Counted from the stretch's first letter, positions 42,463 to 52,250 are shown. The stretch is 64,000 bases of DNA from Trebonia sp963795335 (GCA_963795335.1 CAWCHI010000008.1:124001-188000), one strand, 5' to 3'. The notes: generated by a model not told the origin, from the letters alone. Made by a program: numbers and translations.

Positions 42463-43246
42463 TTGGACACCACCACGCCGATCACGCCGAGGCCGGTGAA
42501 GTCGGCGTAGGGCGTGACCACGCCGGTCGGGGTGAGCGAACCGGGCTGGGTGGTGACCGAGGTGACGGTGCCGACCGGGACGCCGGGCACGTACGGGCGG
42601 CCGCCGACCGAGCCGAAGGTGACCAGCTTCTCCCCCGGCCGGAGGGTGGCGCTGGCGCTGAACAGGGTGAGCTTGAGGGGGGCGCTGCCGGACAGCGACT
42701 GGGCGGTACCGGACAGCGCGCCGATCTGGCCGTCCGCCATGCGGACGCCGACGGTGGTACCCGCGTCGGTCAGCAGCTGGACCGTGGCGGTGCTCGCGGT
42801 GACGGCGGTGACGGTGCCGACCAGCCCGCTGCCGTTGAGCACGGTCTCGTTGGCGGTGACACCGTCCGCGCGGCCGGCGCTGATCGTCACCGTGTCGGAG
42901 TAGTCGCCCCCGGCCGCGATGACCGAGCCGGCCACCACCCGGTAGCGGCCGGCCGCGCGGAGCAGACCGCCGAGCTGGGCCGCCTGCTGCTTACTGACCT
43001 GCGCCTGCGCGAGCTCAGCCTGGAGCTGGTCGTTCTCCCGCTGCAGGGTGGCGACCTCGCCGTTGCTTCCCCCGGAGGAGAACAACCCGGTGACGTTCCC
43101 GGCCAGGTGCTCGACCGGGCCGAACACCCGCCCGCCGAAGCCGTGCGCGCTGGAGTCCCCCCGTCGCGGAAATCGATTGTGATCAGCGCGACAGCGAGGA
43201 CGAGCAGCACGATGAGGACCGCCCGCGTCCGCCTTCCGTCCAGCAA
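42459..43246 (-). CDS. mreC: MreC cell-shape protein, one apparent frameshift
   Basis: MreC, about 262 residues. The start MLDGRRTRAVLIVLLVLAVA (signal anchor) is at 43246. The frame breaks at a run of six C on the plus strand (43157-43162), then continues VFGPVEHLAGNVTGLF and a coiled coil (QRENDQLQAELAQAQVSKQQ). The beta-domains GSGLVGTVTAVTASTATVQL and YADFTGLGVIGVVVSK follow. It lies outside the membrane and links MreB to PBP2. It overlaps mreD by GTGA. The break is probably an error at the homopolymer. Confidence 0.88.
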
Positions 43247-43287
43247 AACCCCGCTCCCGTCCCGTCCGCCCCGGCGTGTTGGTCAGG

Positions 43288-44328
43288 CTATCGCCTGTCG
43301 GGAACGAGTACCTGGCGGAGCGTGTCGAAGTCCTCGACGCACTTGCCGGTGCCCAGGACGACCGAGTCGAGCGGGCTGTCGGCGATGTGCACCGGCATCC
43401 CCGTCTCCTCGCGGATCCGCTGGTCCAGGCCCCGGAGCAGGGCACCGCCGCCGGTGAGGGCGATGCCGCGGTCCATGACGTCCCCCGCCAGCTCGGGCGG
43501 GCACTTGTCGAGAGTGGTCTTCACCGCGTCGATGATGAGGGTGATCGGCTCGTCGATGGCGTGGCGGATCTCGGCCGCGCTGATCAGCACGGTCTTGGGC
43601 AGGCCGGAGACGAGGTCGCGGCCGCGGATCTCCGCCTGCGGCTCTTCGCGGGCGGGGAACGCGGAGCCGAGCGCCAGCTTGATCTCCTCGGCGGTGCGCT
43701 CGCCGAGCATCAGGCTGTGCTCCTTCTTGCCGAAGGTAATGATCGCCTCGTCCAGCTCGTCGCCCCCGATGCGGATGCTCTGGCTGGTGACGATGCCGCC
43801 GAGGGAGATCACGGCCACCTCGGTGGTACCGCCGCCGATGTCGACCACCATGTTGCCGGTGGGCTCGTTGACCGGCAGCCCGGCACCGATCGCGGCCGCC
43901 ATCGGCTCCTCGATGATGTACACCCGCCGGGCGCCGGCCTGGTGCCCGGCCTCCTTGACGGCCGACTGCTCCACGCCAGTGATGCCGCTCGGCACCGCCA
44001 CGACGATCCGTGGCTTGGCCATCCGGGTCCGGCGGTGCACCTTCTGGATGAAGTAGCGCAGCATCCGCTCGGTGACGTCGAAGTCCGCGATCACGCCGTC
44101 CTTCAGCGGGCGGACGGCGACGATGTTGCCGGGCGTGCGGCCGATCATCCGCTTGGCCTCGACCCCGACCGCCACCACCTGGCCGTTGTTGGTGTTCAGG
44201 GCGACCACGCTCGGCTCGTTGAGGACGATTCCCCGCCCGCGCACGTAGACCAGTGTGTTAGCAGTGCCGAGGTCGACCGCCATGTCGCGGCCGAGGAAGG
44301 TCAGCGCATTGCTCATCGGGTGCGGCAA
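43288..44328 (-). CDS. mreB: Rod-shape determining actin homologue MreB
   Basis: 346 residues. AVDLGTANTLVYVRGRGIVL is the phosphate-1 loop, VVDIGGGTTEVAVISLGGIV is the phosphate-2 loop, and ALTGGGALLRGLDQRI is the adenosine loop. The cytoplasmic filament scaffolds the elongasome. GTG at 44328 or the ATG at 44316 (MSNALTF) are the possible starts; the second matches relatives better. The mre operon promoter lies in the 285-base gap to ndk. Confidence 0.97.
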   Translation of the reverse strand: MPHPMSNALTFLGRDMAVDLGTANTLVYVRGRGIVLNEPSVVALNTNNGQVVAVGVEAKRMIGRTPGNIVAVRPLKDGVIADFDVTERMLRYFIQKVHRRTRMAKPRIVVAVPSGITGVEQSAVKEAGHQAGARRVYIIEEPMAAAIGAGLPVNEPTGNMVVDIGGGTTEVAVISLGGIVTSQSIRIGGDELDEAIITFGKKEHSLMLGERTAEEIKLALGSAFPAREEPQAEIRGRDLVSGLPKTVLISAAEIRHAIDEPITLIIDAVKTTLDKCPPELAGDVMDRGIALTGGGALLRGLDQRIREETGMPVHIADSPLDSVVLGTGKCVEDFDTLRQVLVPDRR

Positions 44329-44433
44329 CCCTTCTGATCATCAGGCACGGGAGAACCGGTGTCGAGCCTATCGGATTAGGCACCGGGCAAGCCGAGCGGG
44401 ACATCGTCATTTCGACGTTGAGGTTTTACTCCG

Positions 44434-44451
44434 GAAATACTGCAGCATTTC
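44434..44451. promoter_or_regulatory. Imperfect 18-bp palindrome upstream of mreB
   Basis: GAAATACTGCAGCATTTC, centred on CTGCAG, pairs at 16 of 18 positions. It lies 106-123 bases before the mreB frame in the only sizeable gap of the operon. It may be an operator; no known regulator motif is evident. Confidence 0.3.
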
Positions 44452-44536
44452 TGACAAAGTTCTTACCAAGTGCACCCGCCCGGCGGCATTTCGCCGGGAA
44501 GTGATCGCGGCCGGGCGCGTGGCGCAGCCTGTGGCA

Positions 44537-44581
44537 CCAGGCCCGGTCGCGAGTTCCCGTCCGGGCTCGCGACCGGCCTGG
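44537..44581. terminator. Strong hairpin downstream of ndk
   Basis: CCAGGCCCGGTCGCGAG (44537-44553) pairs with CTCGCGACCGGCCTGG (44566-44581), 16 bp with one bulged C and a 12-base loop. It begins 33 bases after the ndk stop on the minus strand and separates ndk from the mre operon. Confidence 0.72.
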
Positions 44582-44613
44582 TACTACAGGTATCTATCTA
44601 GTGTTGGCCCCGG

Positions 44614-45024
44614 TTAAACGAGTTCGGGGAAGAAGATCTTGATCTCCCGCTCGGCCGACTCGGGCGAGTCACTGCCATGCACGATGTTCTGCCCGACCTG
44701 CAGGGCGAAGTCGCCGCGGATGGTGCCGGGGGTCGCCTTGACCGGATCGGTCGCGCCGGCGAGGGCGCGGAATGCCTCGATCGCCCGCTCCCCTTCGGCC
44801 ACGATCGCGACAAGCGGACCGGAGGTGATGAAATCGACAAGTTCCCCGAAAAAGGACTTCTCGGCGTGTTCGGCATAGTGCGCGTGCGCGGTCTCGCCGT
44901 CGATTGTGCGCAGTTCCAGCGCGACCAGCTTGAGGCCTTTGCTCTCAATTCGGGAAATTACTTCACCGATGATGTTGCGCTGGACGCCGTCCGGCTTGAT
45001 CAGGATAAGGGTGCGCTGTGACAC
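44614..45024 (-). CDS. ndk: Nucleoside diphosphate kinase
   Basis: 136 residues. RTLILIKPDGVQRNIIGEVI opens the protein, and the phospho-histidine is in GQNIVHGSDSPESAEREI near 115. It balances NTP and dNTP pools in the cytoplasm. It follows folC and the DUF4233 gene in the order usual for actinobacteria. Confidence 0.98.
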   Translation of the reverse strand: MSQRTLILIKPDGVQRNIIGEVISRIESKGLKLVALELRTIDGETAHAHYAEHAEKSFFGELVDFITSGPLVAIVAEGERAIEAFRALAGATDPVKATPGTIRGDFALQVGQNIVHGSDSPESAEREIKIFFPELV

Positions 45025-45120
45025 TGCTGCTCCTTGAGTTCGCTTTTGTATCTCTTATCGGCAGGTTCACGCCGGACGTGCCAGGCGTGCGGCCTGGCCC
45101 GGTCCCGGGCGCAGGTGACG

Positions 45121-45573
45121 TCAGGAGCGGGCGGCGGCCGACGGGTGCGGCGGCTCGTCCCGCTTGGCGGGGGCGGGGGCGGCAGAGTCCCGACTGGCGG
45201 CAGCCGGAGCGGCCGGGCTGGCGGCAGCCGGAGCGACTGAGCTGTCGGCGTCCGGGCCGGGCACGGGCCGCTCCCACTTGCGGCCCAGCCAGATGCCGGT
45301 GAACCACAGGGCGGCGAAGATCGCGCCGATGACGTACATGGCGGGCAGGATCACGCCGGTGGCGATGACGAGGGCCTGGAAGACCGAGCCGGCGGCCAGG
45401 GCCGTCCGGCCGCGGCCGACGTAACCGCACAGCGCGAGGGCGACGATCGCGACGGCGCCGCAAACGGCGCCCGCGGTACCGGCGCTCGCGTGCCCGAGCT
45501 GCTTGGCCGGGACGATCGCGAGCAGGCAGACGACGGCCTCCATCGACAAGACGGTGACCAGTAGCCGTTTCAC
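45121..45573 (-). CDS. DUF4233-type small membrane protein
   Basis: 150 residues with four hydrophobic segments (LLVTVLSMEAVVCLLAIVPA, GAVCGAVAIVALALCGYVG, AGSVFQALVIATGVILPAMY, GAIFAALWFTGIWLG) and an alanine/serine-rich cytoplasmic tail. The position between folC and ndk is the hallmark of this actinobacterial family. Function unknown. The ATG overlaps the folC TGA (ATGA). Identification rests on topology and position more than on motifs. Confidence 0.85.
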   Translation of the reverse strand: MKRLLVTVLSMEAVVCLLAIVPAKQLGHASAGTAGAVCGAVAIVALALCGYVGRGRTALAAGSVFQALVIATGVILPAMYVIGAIFAALWFTGIWLGRKWERPVPGPDADSSVAPAAASPAAPAAASRDSAAPAPAKRDEPPHPSAAARS

Positions 45574-47060
45574 TGAGGATCTCCTTGCCTGGTTGCGTAG
45601 CCGGCGTTCACGCTGCTGCCGACGGCGCTGCCGGGCGTCAGCAGCAGCTGGGCGTCCCCGGCGGTGACGACCGAGCCGGTCACGAGCACCGCGGCGGAGC
45701 CGGGCTGGCCCGCGGCGGAGGCGTCAGCGTCGGCCGCGTCGGCCAGCGACACCGCGAGGTCGAGGGCCTCGTCCAGCCGCTCGGTCACGTGCACCCGGTC
45801 CTCGCCGAAGTAGTCGCGGGCCAGCTCGGCCAGCTCCTGCGCCGGCATCGAGCGGGGCGAGGAGTTCTGGGTGATGACCACCTCCTCCAGCGCCGGCTCG
45901 AGCTCGGCCAGCACCCCCTCGACGTCCTTGTCCTCGGCCACCGCGACGACGCCGATCACCCGGTCGAAGGTGAAGCTCTCGCTCAGCGCCTGCACCGTGG
46001 CCGCCATGCCGGCCGGGTTGTGGGCGGCGTCGGCGATCACGGTCGGAGACCGGCGCAGCACGTCGAGGCGGCCTGGGGAGCTGGCGGCGGCGAAGCCCGC
46101 CCGCACCAGCTCCGGGTCGAGGCCCGCGGACGACAGGCCGGGCCCGAGGGTGATCGTGTCGCGGCCGTCGTCGTCCGGCCCGGCGTTGGCGGCCACGGTT
46201 TCGGACACGCCCGCGAACGCCTCCACCGCGGCCAGCGCGCAGGCCGCATTGGAGGCCTGGTAGGCGCCGTAGAGCGGGAGGAAGATGTCCCCGTAGGTGG
46301 CGCGCAGGCCCTGCAGGACGAGCTGCTGCCCGCCCACCGCGAGCTCGCGCGACAGCACCCCGAACTCGAACCCCTCGCGGGCGACTGACGCGCCCACCAG
46401 CGCCGCCCGCTCGAGCAGGATCTCGGCCGCCTCGACGGCCGGCTGCTGGGCGATGACGGCGGTCGCGCCGGGCTTGATGATGCCCGCCTTCTCGGTCGCG
46501 ATGGCCTCGACCGTGTCGCCCAGGTACCGCATGTGGTCCAGCGCGACCGGGGTGACCACAGCGACCACGCCGTCGGCGACGTTGGTGGCGTCCCACCGGC
46601 CGCCCATGCCGACTTCGATCACGGCGACGTCGACAGGGGCGTCGGCGAAGGCGGCGAACATCATCCCGGTGAGGATCTCGAAGAACGACAGCGGGGCGGG
46701 CTGCTGGTCGTCGACCAGCTGGACGTAGGGGGCGACCTCCTCGTACAGCTCGACAAAGCTCATCGCCGACAGCGGCACGCCGTCGACGCAGATCCGCTCG
46801 CGCATGGAGACCAGGTGCGGGGAGGTGAACCGGCCGGTCCGCAGGCCGCGCTCGCGTAGCAGCCCCTCGATCATCCGGGTGGTCGAGGTCTTGCCGTTGG
46901 TGCCGGTGACGTGCACCACCGGAAACGCCCGGTGCGGGTCCCCGAGCAGGCGGACGAGCTCCTCGACCCGGCCCAGGGTCGGGTCGATCTGATGCTCTGC
47001 CCGCCGCGATCCGATCGCGAGCTCGACCTCGCGCAGGCGGCCAGCGTAGTCCTCATCCAC
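45570..47060 (-). CDS. folC: Folylpolyglutamate synthase / dihydrofolate synthase
   Basis: Mur-ligase family enzyme of 496 residues. The P-loop HVTGTNGKTSTTRMIEGLLRE is near 48; IEVGMGGRWDATNVAD and ITPVALDHMRYLG-type region (TPVALDHMRYLGDTVEAIA) follow; the C-terminal domain has IADAAHNPAGMAATVQAL. It adds glutamate to folates and may make dihydrofolate. It is the first gene after valS on this strand, with a 98-base gap. Confidence 0.96.
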   Translation of the reverse strand: MDEDYAGRLREVELAIGSRRAEHQIDPTLGRVEELVRLLGDPHRAFPVVHVTGTNGKTSTTRMIEGLLRERGLRTGRFTSPHLVSMRERICVDGVPLSAMSFVELYEEVAPYVQLVDDQQPAPLSFFEILTGMMFAAFADAPVDVAVIEVGMGGRWDATNVADGVVAVVTPVALDHMRYLGDTVEAIATEKAGIIKPGATAVIAQQPAVEAAEILLERAALVGASVAREGFEFGVLSRELAVGGQQLVLQGLRATYGDIFLPLYGAYQASNAACALAAVEAFAGVSETVAANAGPDDDGRDTITLGPGLSSAGLDPELVRAGFAAASSPGRLDVLRRSPTVIADAAHNPAGMAATVQALSESFTFDRVIGVVAVAEDKDVEGVLAELEPALEEVVITQNSSPRSMPAQELAELARDYFGEDRVHVTERLDEALDLAVSLADAADADASAAGQPGSAAVLVTGSVVTAGDAQLLLTPGSAVGSSVNAGYATRQGDPQ

Positions 47061-47158
47061 GGCCTCAGCCTATCGTGACCAATAGGCTGGTCTTTTGCAT
47101 CGGCCGCGATCCCGGAGGGGCGGGGGCCGTCCCCCCGGGTGGCAGCAGCGGGCAGTGA

Positions 47159-49780
47159 CTAGGTCAGGGCGGCCAGCCTGGATTCCAGCCGGGTGACGTC
47201 GGCCTCGGCCGTCGCCCGGCGCTGCCGCGACTTCTCGATCACCTCGGCCGGGGCGCGGCTGGTGAACGACTCGTTGCCGAGCTTGGCCGTCATCGACGCC
47301 ACCTCCTTCCGGGCGGCCGCGAGGTCGCGCTCCAGCCGCTTGCGCTCGGCCTCGACGTCGACCGTGCCGGCCAGGTCGAGCTCGACCGTGATGCCCTCGG
47401 CGAGCAGGGTGGCGCTGGCGGTGAAGGCGCCCTCGTCATCGGGCGCGGTCAGCCGCAGCAGCGACCGGGCCGCGTCCTCCTGGGCGGCCAGCGGCGTGGC
47501 CGCGATCCCGGCCAGCCGGGCGGGCACCCGCTGGGCCGGGCGCAGGCCCTGGCCGGAGCGGAACTGGCGGACCTCGGTCACCAGCCGCATGAGCGAGCCG
47601 ATCTCGGCCTCGGCCGCCGGGTCGGTGAACGCCAGCGACGGCCAGGGCGCCATCATCACCGATTCCTGACCGGTCAGCGCGCACCACAGCTCGTCGGTGA
47701 CGAACGGCATGACCGGGTGCAGCAGCCGCAGCATGTGGTCGAGGACGAAGCCGAGCACCTGCCTGGTGCGGGCCGCGGCCGCCTCATCCCCGCTGGCCAG
47801 CGGAACCTTGGCGAGCTCGAGGTACCAGTCGCAGAACTCGTCCCAGGCGAAGTGGTACAGCTCCTCGCACGCCTTGCCGAACTCGCAGCGGTCCAGCAGC
47901 CGGTCCACCTCAGTGTTGACGTGGCTCAGGCGGGACAGGATCCAGCGGTCGGCCGGGCTGAGGCCGGCGGCCGTCAGGTCGTCCCCGTGGGGGGGAATTG
48001 CCCCGTTCATCAAGGCGAACCTGGTCGCGTTCCAGAGCTTGTTGCAGAAGTTGCGCGAGCCCGCCGCCCAGTCGTCGCTGATCGCCTCGTCGCTGCCGGG
48101 GGTGGCACCGCGGGCGAGGGTGAACCGGGTCGCGTCGGCACCGAAGCGGTCCATCCAGTCGAGCGGGTCGACCACGTTGCCCTTGGACTTGGACATTTTC
48201 TTGCCGGACTCGTCGCGGACCAGGCCGTGCAGCACGATCGTCTGGAACGGGATGGCGTCCGCGGGTGCCTTGTCGCGGCAGGCGTACAGGCCGAACATCA
48301 TCATCCGGGCGACCCAGAAGAACAAGATGTCGTAGGCGGTGATGAGCACGCTTGTCGGGTAGAAGGCGCGCAGGTCGGGGGTGTCGTCGGGCCAGCCGAG
48401 GGTGGACAGCGGCCACAGCGCCGAGGAGAACCAGGTGTCGAGTACGTCGTTGTCCTGGGTCCAGCCCTCGGGCGCGGTCTCGTCCGGCCCGACGCAGCGC
48501 ACCTCACCGTCGGGTGAGTACCAGACCGGGATCCGGTGCCCCCACCAGAGCTGACGGGAGATGCACCAGTCGTGCATGTCGTCGACCCAGGCGAAGTACC
48601 TGGCGTTCATCTCCGGGGGCGAGACCTGGACCCGGCCGTCGCGCACGGCGTCGCCCGCCGCCTGCGCGAGCGGCGCCACGTCCACGAACCACTGCAGTGA
48701 CAGCCGCGGCTCGACCGTGGTCGAGCAGCGCGAGCAGTGCCCCACCGCGTGCACGTAGGGCCGGGTCTCGCGGACGATCCGGCCGTCCTCGCGCAGCGCC
48801 TGCACCACCGCCGGGCGGGCCTCGAAGCGGTCGAGCCCTTCGAACGGCCCCGGGGCGGTGATCACCCCGCGCTCGTCCATGACCGCCAGCACCGGCAGGT
48901 CGTGGCGGCGGCCGATCTCGAAGTCGTTGGGGTCGTGGGCCGGGGTCACCTTGACCGCGCCGGTGCCGAAGGCCGGGTCGACGTGCGCGTCGGCCACGAT
49001 CGGGATGCGCCGCCCGGTCAACGGCAGCGCGACCGTCCGGCCGACCAGGTGGGCGTAGCGCGCGTCGTCCGGGTGGACCGCGACCGCGGTGTCGCCGAGC
49101 ATGGTCTCGGCCCGGGTGGTGGCCACCACGATGGAGTCCTCGCCGTCGCCGTAGCGGATGGAGACCAGTTCCCCGTCGTCGTCGGTGTGGTCCACCTCGA
49201 TGTCGCTCAGCGCCGTCAGGCACCGCGGGCACCAGTTGATGATCCGCTCGGCCCGGTAGATCAGGCCGTCGTCGTAGAGCCGCTTGAAGATCGTCTGGAC
49301 CGCCCGGGACAGCCCCTCGTCCATCGTGAACCGCTCTCGGGACCAGTCCACCGAGTCGCCCAGGCGGCGCATCTGGGACAGGATGCGCCCGCCGTACTCG
49401 CCCTTCCACTGCCAGACCCGCTCCACGAACGCCTCGCGGCCGAGGTCGTGCCGGGACAGCCCCTCGGTCGCGAGTTCGCGCTCGACCACGTTCTGGGTGG
49501 CGATCCCGGCGTGGTCCATGCCCGGCAGCCACAGCGTCCGGTAACCCTGCATGCGGCGCCGGCGGACCAGGATGTCGCTCAGCGTGTGGTTCAGCGCGTG
49601 CCCGATGTGCAGGATGCCGGTTACGTTGGGCGGCGGCAGCACGATCGAGTAGGTCGGCGCGCGGTCATCTTCCTGGGCTTCCGGCGTGAAGTAGCCGGCC
49701 TTTTCCCAGTGCTCGTAACGGCGGGCCTCCACCTCGGCCGGGGCGTACTGCGAAGGAAGGCTTTCCTGCTGACGTGTCAC
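47159..49780 (-). CDS. valS: Valyl-tRNA synthetase
   Basis: Class I synthetase of 873 residues, full length. HIGH motif: ILHIGHALNHTLSDI near 57. The CP1 editing domain follows (DTAVAVHPDDARY). The KMSKS loop is GKKMSKSKGNVVDPLDWMDRFG near 527. A C-terminal coiled-coil arm (ERKRLERDLAAARKEVASM) binds tRNA. The GTG start at 49780 lacks an obvious ribosome binding site. I saw no T-box leader upstream. Confidence 0.98.
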   Translation of the reverse strand: MTRQQESLPSQYAPAEVEARRYEHWEKAGYFTPEAQEDDRAPTYSIVLPPPNVTGILHIGHALNHTLSDILVRRRRMQGYRTLWLPGMDHAGIATQNVVERELATEGLSRHDLGREAFVERVWQWKGEYGGRILSQMRRLGDSVDWSRERFTMDEGLSRAVQTIFKRLYDDGLIYRAERIINWCPRCLTALSDIEVDHTDDDGELVSIRYGDGEDSIVVATTRAETMLGDTAVAVHPDDARYAHLVGRTVALPLTGRRIPIVADAHVDPAFGTGAVKVTPAHDPNDFEIGRRHDLPVLAVMDERGVITAPGPFEGLDRFEARPAVVQALREDGRIVRETRPYVHAVGHCSRCSTTVEPRLSLQWFVDVAPLAQAAGDAVRDGRVQVSPPEMNARYFAWVDDMHDWCISRQLWWGHRIPVWYSPDGEVRCVGPDETAPEGWTQDNDVLDTWFSSALWPLSTLGWPDDTPDLRAFYPTSVLITAYDILFFWVARMMMFGLYACRDKAPADAIPFQTIVLHGLVRDESGKKMSKSKGNVVDPLDWMDRFGADATRFTLARGATPGSDEAISDDWAAGSRNFCNKLWNATRFALMNGAIPPHGDDLTAAGLSPADRWILSRLSHVNTEVDRLLDRCEFGKACEELYHFAWDEFCDWYLELAKVPLASGDEAAAARTRQVLGFVLDHMLRLLHPVMPFVTDELWCALTGQESVMMAPWPSLAFTDPAAEAEIGSLMRLVTEVRQFRSGQGLRPAQRVPARLAGIAATPLAAQEDAARSLLRLTAPDDEGAFTASATLLAEGITVELDLAGTVDVEAERKRLERDLAAARKEVASMTAKLGNESFTSRAPAEVIEKSRQRRATAEADVTRLESRLAALT

Positions 49781-49855
49781 AACAAGTGAGTCTACGAATT
49801 GCGCCGGGTGGCCGGGTACGTGCCGCGCTTACTGGCCGCAGTCAGTTGGCCGTCC

Positions 49856-52129
49856 TTACTTAGCGGGGGCCTCCACGTCGGCCCGCATGTTGACGGTGTC
49901 GGTCGCGCCCTTGTCCTGGCTCGCGGTCAGCGCCTCGGGGCCGGTGGCGCTGAAGAACTCGGTCACGCCGAGCGTGGTCGAAGACGCCCACACGCAGACG
50001 GCGCCGCTGGTGACGGTGGCCGTAGCCGGGGCGTTGGCGCAGCCGAGGACGCCGCCGTGCGGGCCCGCCGGGTAGGTGTGCGGGTCGGAGCCGAGCGACG
50101 CGAGCACGGTCGCGACCTTTTCCGGGGTGAACGTACCCTGGTAGCCGACGAACGTCACCACCTGGCCGCCGGCCGGCAGCTCGTAGGCGGCCGACAACGG
50201 GCTGCCCTTGACCGTGCCCGCCTTGCCGGTGGTGACGGCGGTGGCGACCTGCTCGGCGGTGGACGAGGCGATGACGAGGAAGTTCGGGTCCTTGCCCTTC
50301 GGGTAGCCGCCCGCGCTGGCTGGCGTGGACAGCACGTAGGCGGTGCGGCCGGCCGAGCCGGCGGCCGCCGCGGAGGCCGAGGCCTTGGGTGACGCCGTCA
50401 CCGTCGGCGCGGTGGTCGAGGTGCTGCCCTTGGGCGAGGAGGCGCCCGAGCGGGCGTACACCACCACGGCGACCACGATGATCACCACGACGACGGCCCC
50501 GATGGCGATCAGGCCGCGGAGGCCAAGCCCCCGGCGTCCCTGGTCGTCCCGCGGGCCGCCGGCGCCGGGCCGGAGGCCGCCTCCGCCGCCGCCGCGGGCT
50601 GACTCCGGGCCGGTCCCGCCCCGGGCGGGACCGGGGCCGTCGGGCGCGCCCCAGGGGTCATCGGACTCACGGTAGCGCCGGGCCGGGAAGGTGGGCGGAC
50701 CGGATGCTCCCCACGGGTCCTGGTAGCCGGGGGCGCGGTCGCGGTCGCCCGCGAAGAAGTCCTGCAGGGCCGGGTCCATCTGGCCCGCGCCGGGTTCGCC
50801 GTCCCCGCGGCCGAGGTCTTGCGGGCCGGACGGCCGCTGACCCTGGGGCCCCCGGTCGCTGTAGCCCCGGTCGCTGTAGCCCCGGTCGCTGTAGCCCCGG
50901 TCGCCGAAACCCTGCTCGCCGTAGTCGTGGCCGTTGACGCCGGGCTGGCTGGGGTCCTGGTCGGGCACTAGCCGACGGTACTCGTGGCCGTTGACCGGTG
51001 GCTGCCGGTAGTCCTGGCCGCCCCCACCGGGGCCGGCTTGGTCCCGGTAACCAGCGTCCTGGTAAGCCGCGTCCTCGTAAGCAGCGTCCTGATAAGCAGC
51101 GTCCGGACCGAGGTGCGGGCGATCGTCCCACGAGGCGCCCGGCCCGTCTGCGCCGCGGCCCCGCTCGTCGCCCGGTTCCCGGCCGCCGCCCGGCCAGTCG
51201 TCCGCGCGGCCCGCCTCGGGCCGCTGCGGCCGGCCTCCCCCGCCCCAGCCGAGGCCGTAGACGCTGTCCTGGCCGAAGGCGTCGTCACGGCCGAAGCCGT
51301 TGTTTTCGCCCGGGCCGCCGTCCCGCCGCGGCCCGCCGTCCGGGCGGCGGCCGCGGCTTCGGCCGCGGCCGAAGTCGGCGTCCCGGCTGAGGGGGTCGTC
51401 ACGGCCGGGGGCGTCGCCGGCCCCGAAGGGGGCGTCCTGGCCGAAGCCGTTGCCGCGCCCGGGGCCGCCCGCGCCGAACGCATCACCCGGGCCCGGGCCG
51501 GCGTCGCGGCTGACGGAACGGTCACGGCCGGAACCGTTACCGGGCCCGAAGCCGTTGTCGGGGGCGAAGCCGCTGTCCGGGGCGAAGCCGCGGTCGGGTC
51601 CGCTGTCCGGACCAGGGCCGTTAGCGCGGTCGAAGGGGTCGTCCTGGCCGAAGGCGCTGCCCCGGCCGAAGGCGCGCGCCGACCCGAAAGCGCCACCCTG
51701 TCCGACCGCACCGCCCTGACCGAACGCGCCTCCCTGGCCGAAGGCTGAGGGGCGGCTGGGTGCCTCGTCCGGGTTCCCCGCGGGGCCGCCACGACCGAAG
51801 GCGCCCGTGCGGCCGCCGCCGAAGGCGTCGCCCGCCTCGCGCCGGGGCAGGCCCTGCAGGCTCTGCCCGGGCACGCGCCGGGGGTAGCCGCCGGATCCCA
51901 GCTCAGGCGCGGCCTGCTCGCCGAAGAACTCGGGCGGCGGACCACCCGCCTCCGGCCCGTAGCCCGTTGACGCGGAGCCGGGCCCAGGCCGTTCCCCCTC
52001 CTGCTGAGTGGCGAAGTCCTGCGGCCCCTGATCCGGGCCACCCTCACGCGCGGCCGCGAAGGCCTCCGTCTCGTCTGGCCCGTCCTGTGGCGCCCACGAA
52101 GGCGTGGAGGGCACGTCCCAGCCGCTCAT
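49856..52129 (-). CDS. Long disordered, glycine-rich single-pass membrane protein of unknown function
   Basis: 757 residues in three parts. Residues 1 to about 535 are low complexity, rich in G, D, R, Q and P, with many GFGQD/AFGQGG-type repeats, DAAYQDAAYEDAAYQD repeats and GYSDR repeated near 410-425. One transmembrane helix, LIAIGAVVVVIIVVAVVVYA, is at about 537-558. A serine/threonine linker and a ~165-residue outer domain follow, with two cysteines (GCANAPAT, GAVCVWAS) and VTFVGYQGTFTPEKVATVL. Topology suggests a cytoplasmic disordered arm and an extracellular sensor-like domain. It sits between valS and clpX. I do not recognise a named family. Confidence 0.8.
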   Translation of the reverse strand: MSGWDVPSTPSWAPQDGPDETEAFAAAREGGPDQGPQDFATQQEGERPGPGSASTGYGPEAGGPPPEFFGEQAAPELGSGGYPRRVPGQSLQGLPRREAGDAFGGGRTGAFGRGGPAGNPDEAPSRPSAFGQGGAFGQGGAVGQGGAFGSARAFGRGSAFGQDDPFDRANGPGPDSGPDRGFAPDSGFAPDNGFGPGNGSGRDRSVSRDAGPGPGDAFGAGGPGRGNGFGQDAPFGAGDAPGRDDPLSRDADFGRGRSRGRRPDGGPRRDGGPGENNGFGRDDAFGQDSVYGLGWGGGGRPQRPEAGRADDWPGGGREPGDERGRGADGPGASWDDRPHLGPDAAYQDAAYEDAAYQDAGYRDQAGPGGGGQDYRQPPVNGHEYRRLVPDQDPSQPGVNGHDYGEQGFGDRGYSDRGYSDRGYSDRGPQGQRPSGPQDLGRGDGEPGAGQMDPALQDFFAGDRDRAPGYQDPWGASGPPTFPARRYRESDDPWGAPDGPGPARGGTGPESARGGGGGGLRPGAGGPRDDQGRRGLGLRGLIAIGAVVVVIIVVAVVVYARSGASSPKGSTSTTAPTVTASPKASASAAAAGSAGRTAYVLSTPASAGGYPKGKDPNFLVIASSTAEQVATAVTTGKAGTVKGSPLSAAYELPAGGQVVTFVGYQGTFTPEKVATVLASLGSDPHTYPAGPHGGVLGCANAPATATVTSGAVCVWASSTTLGVTEFFSATGPEALTASQDKGATDTVNMRADVEAPAK

Positions 52130-52250
52130 CTTCGCTCATTCCCGCCTGTGCTCCTGGAAACTATCCCACCGAGGGTATCCGGGCCCGGCTCACGGGAACG
52201 GCAATACCGGCAAAGTAACCGTTGTGCGGGAAATCGCGCACGTGGTGCTA

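Noticed and set aside
49781..49855. T-box or other riboswitch at valS
   Set aside because: This short stretch lies between the valS 5' end and the stop of the upstream disordered-protein gene and shows no specifier-loop or antiterminator-like structure.
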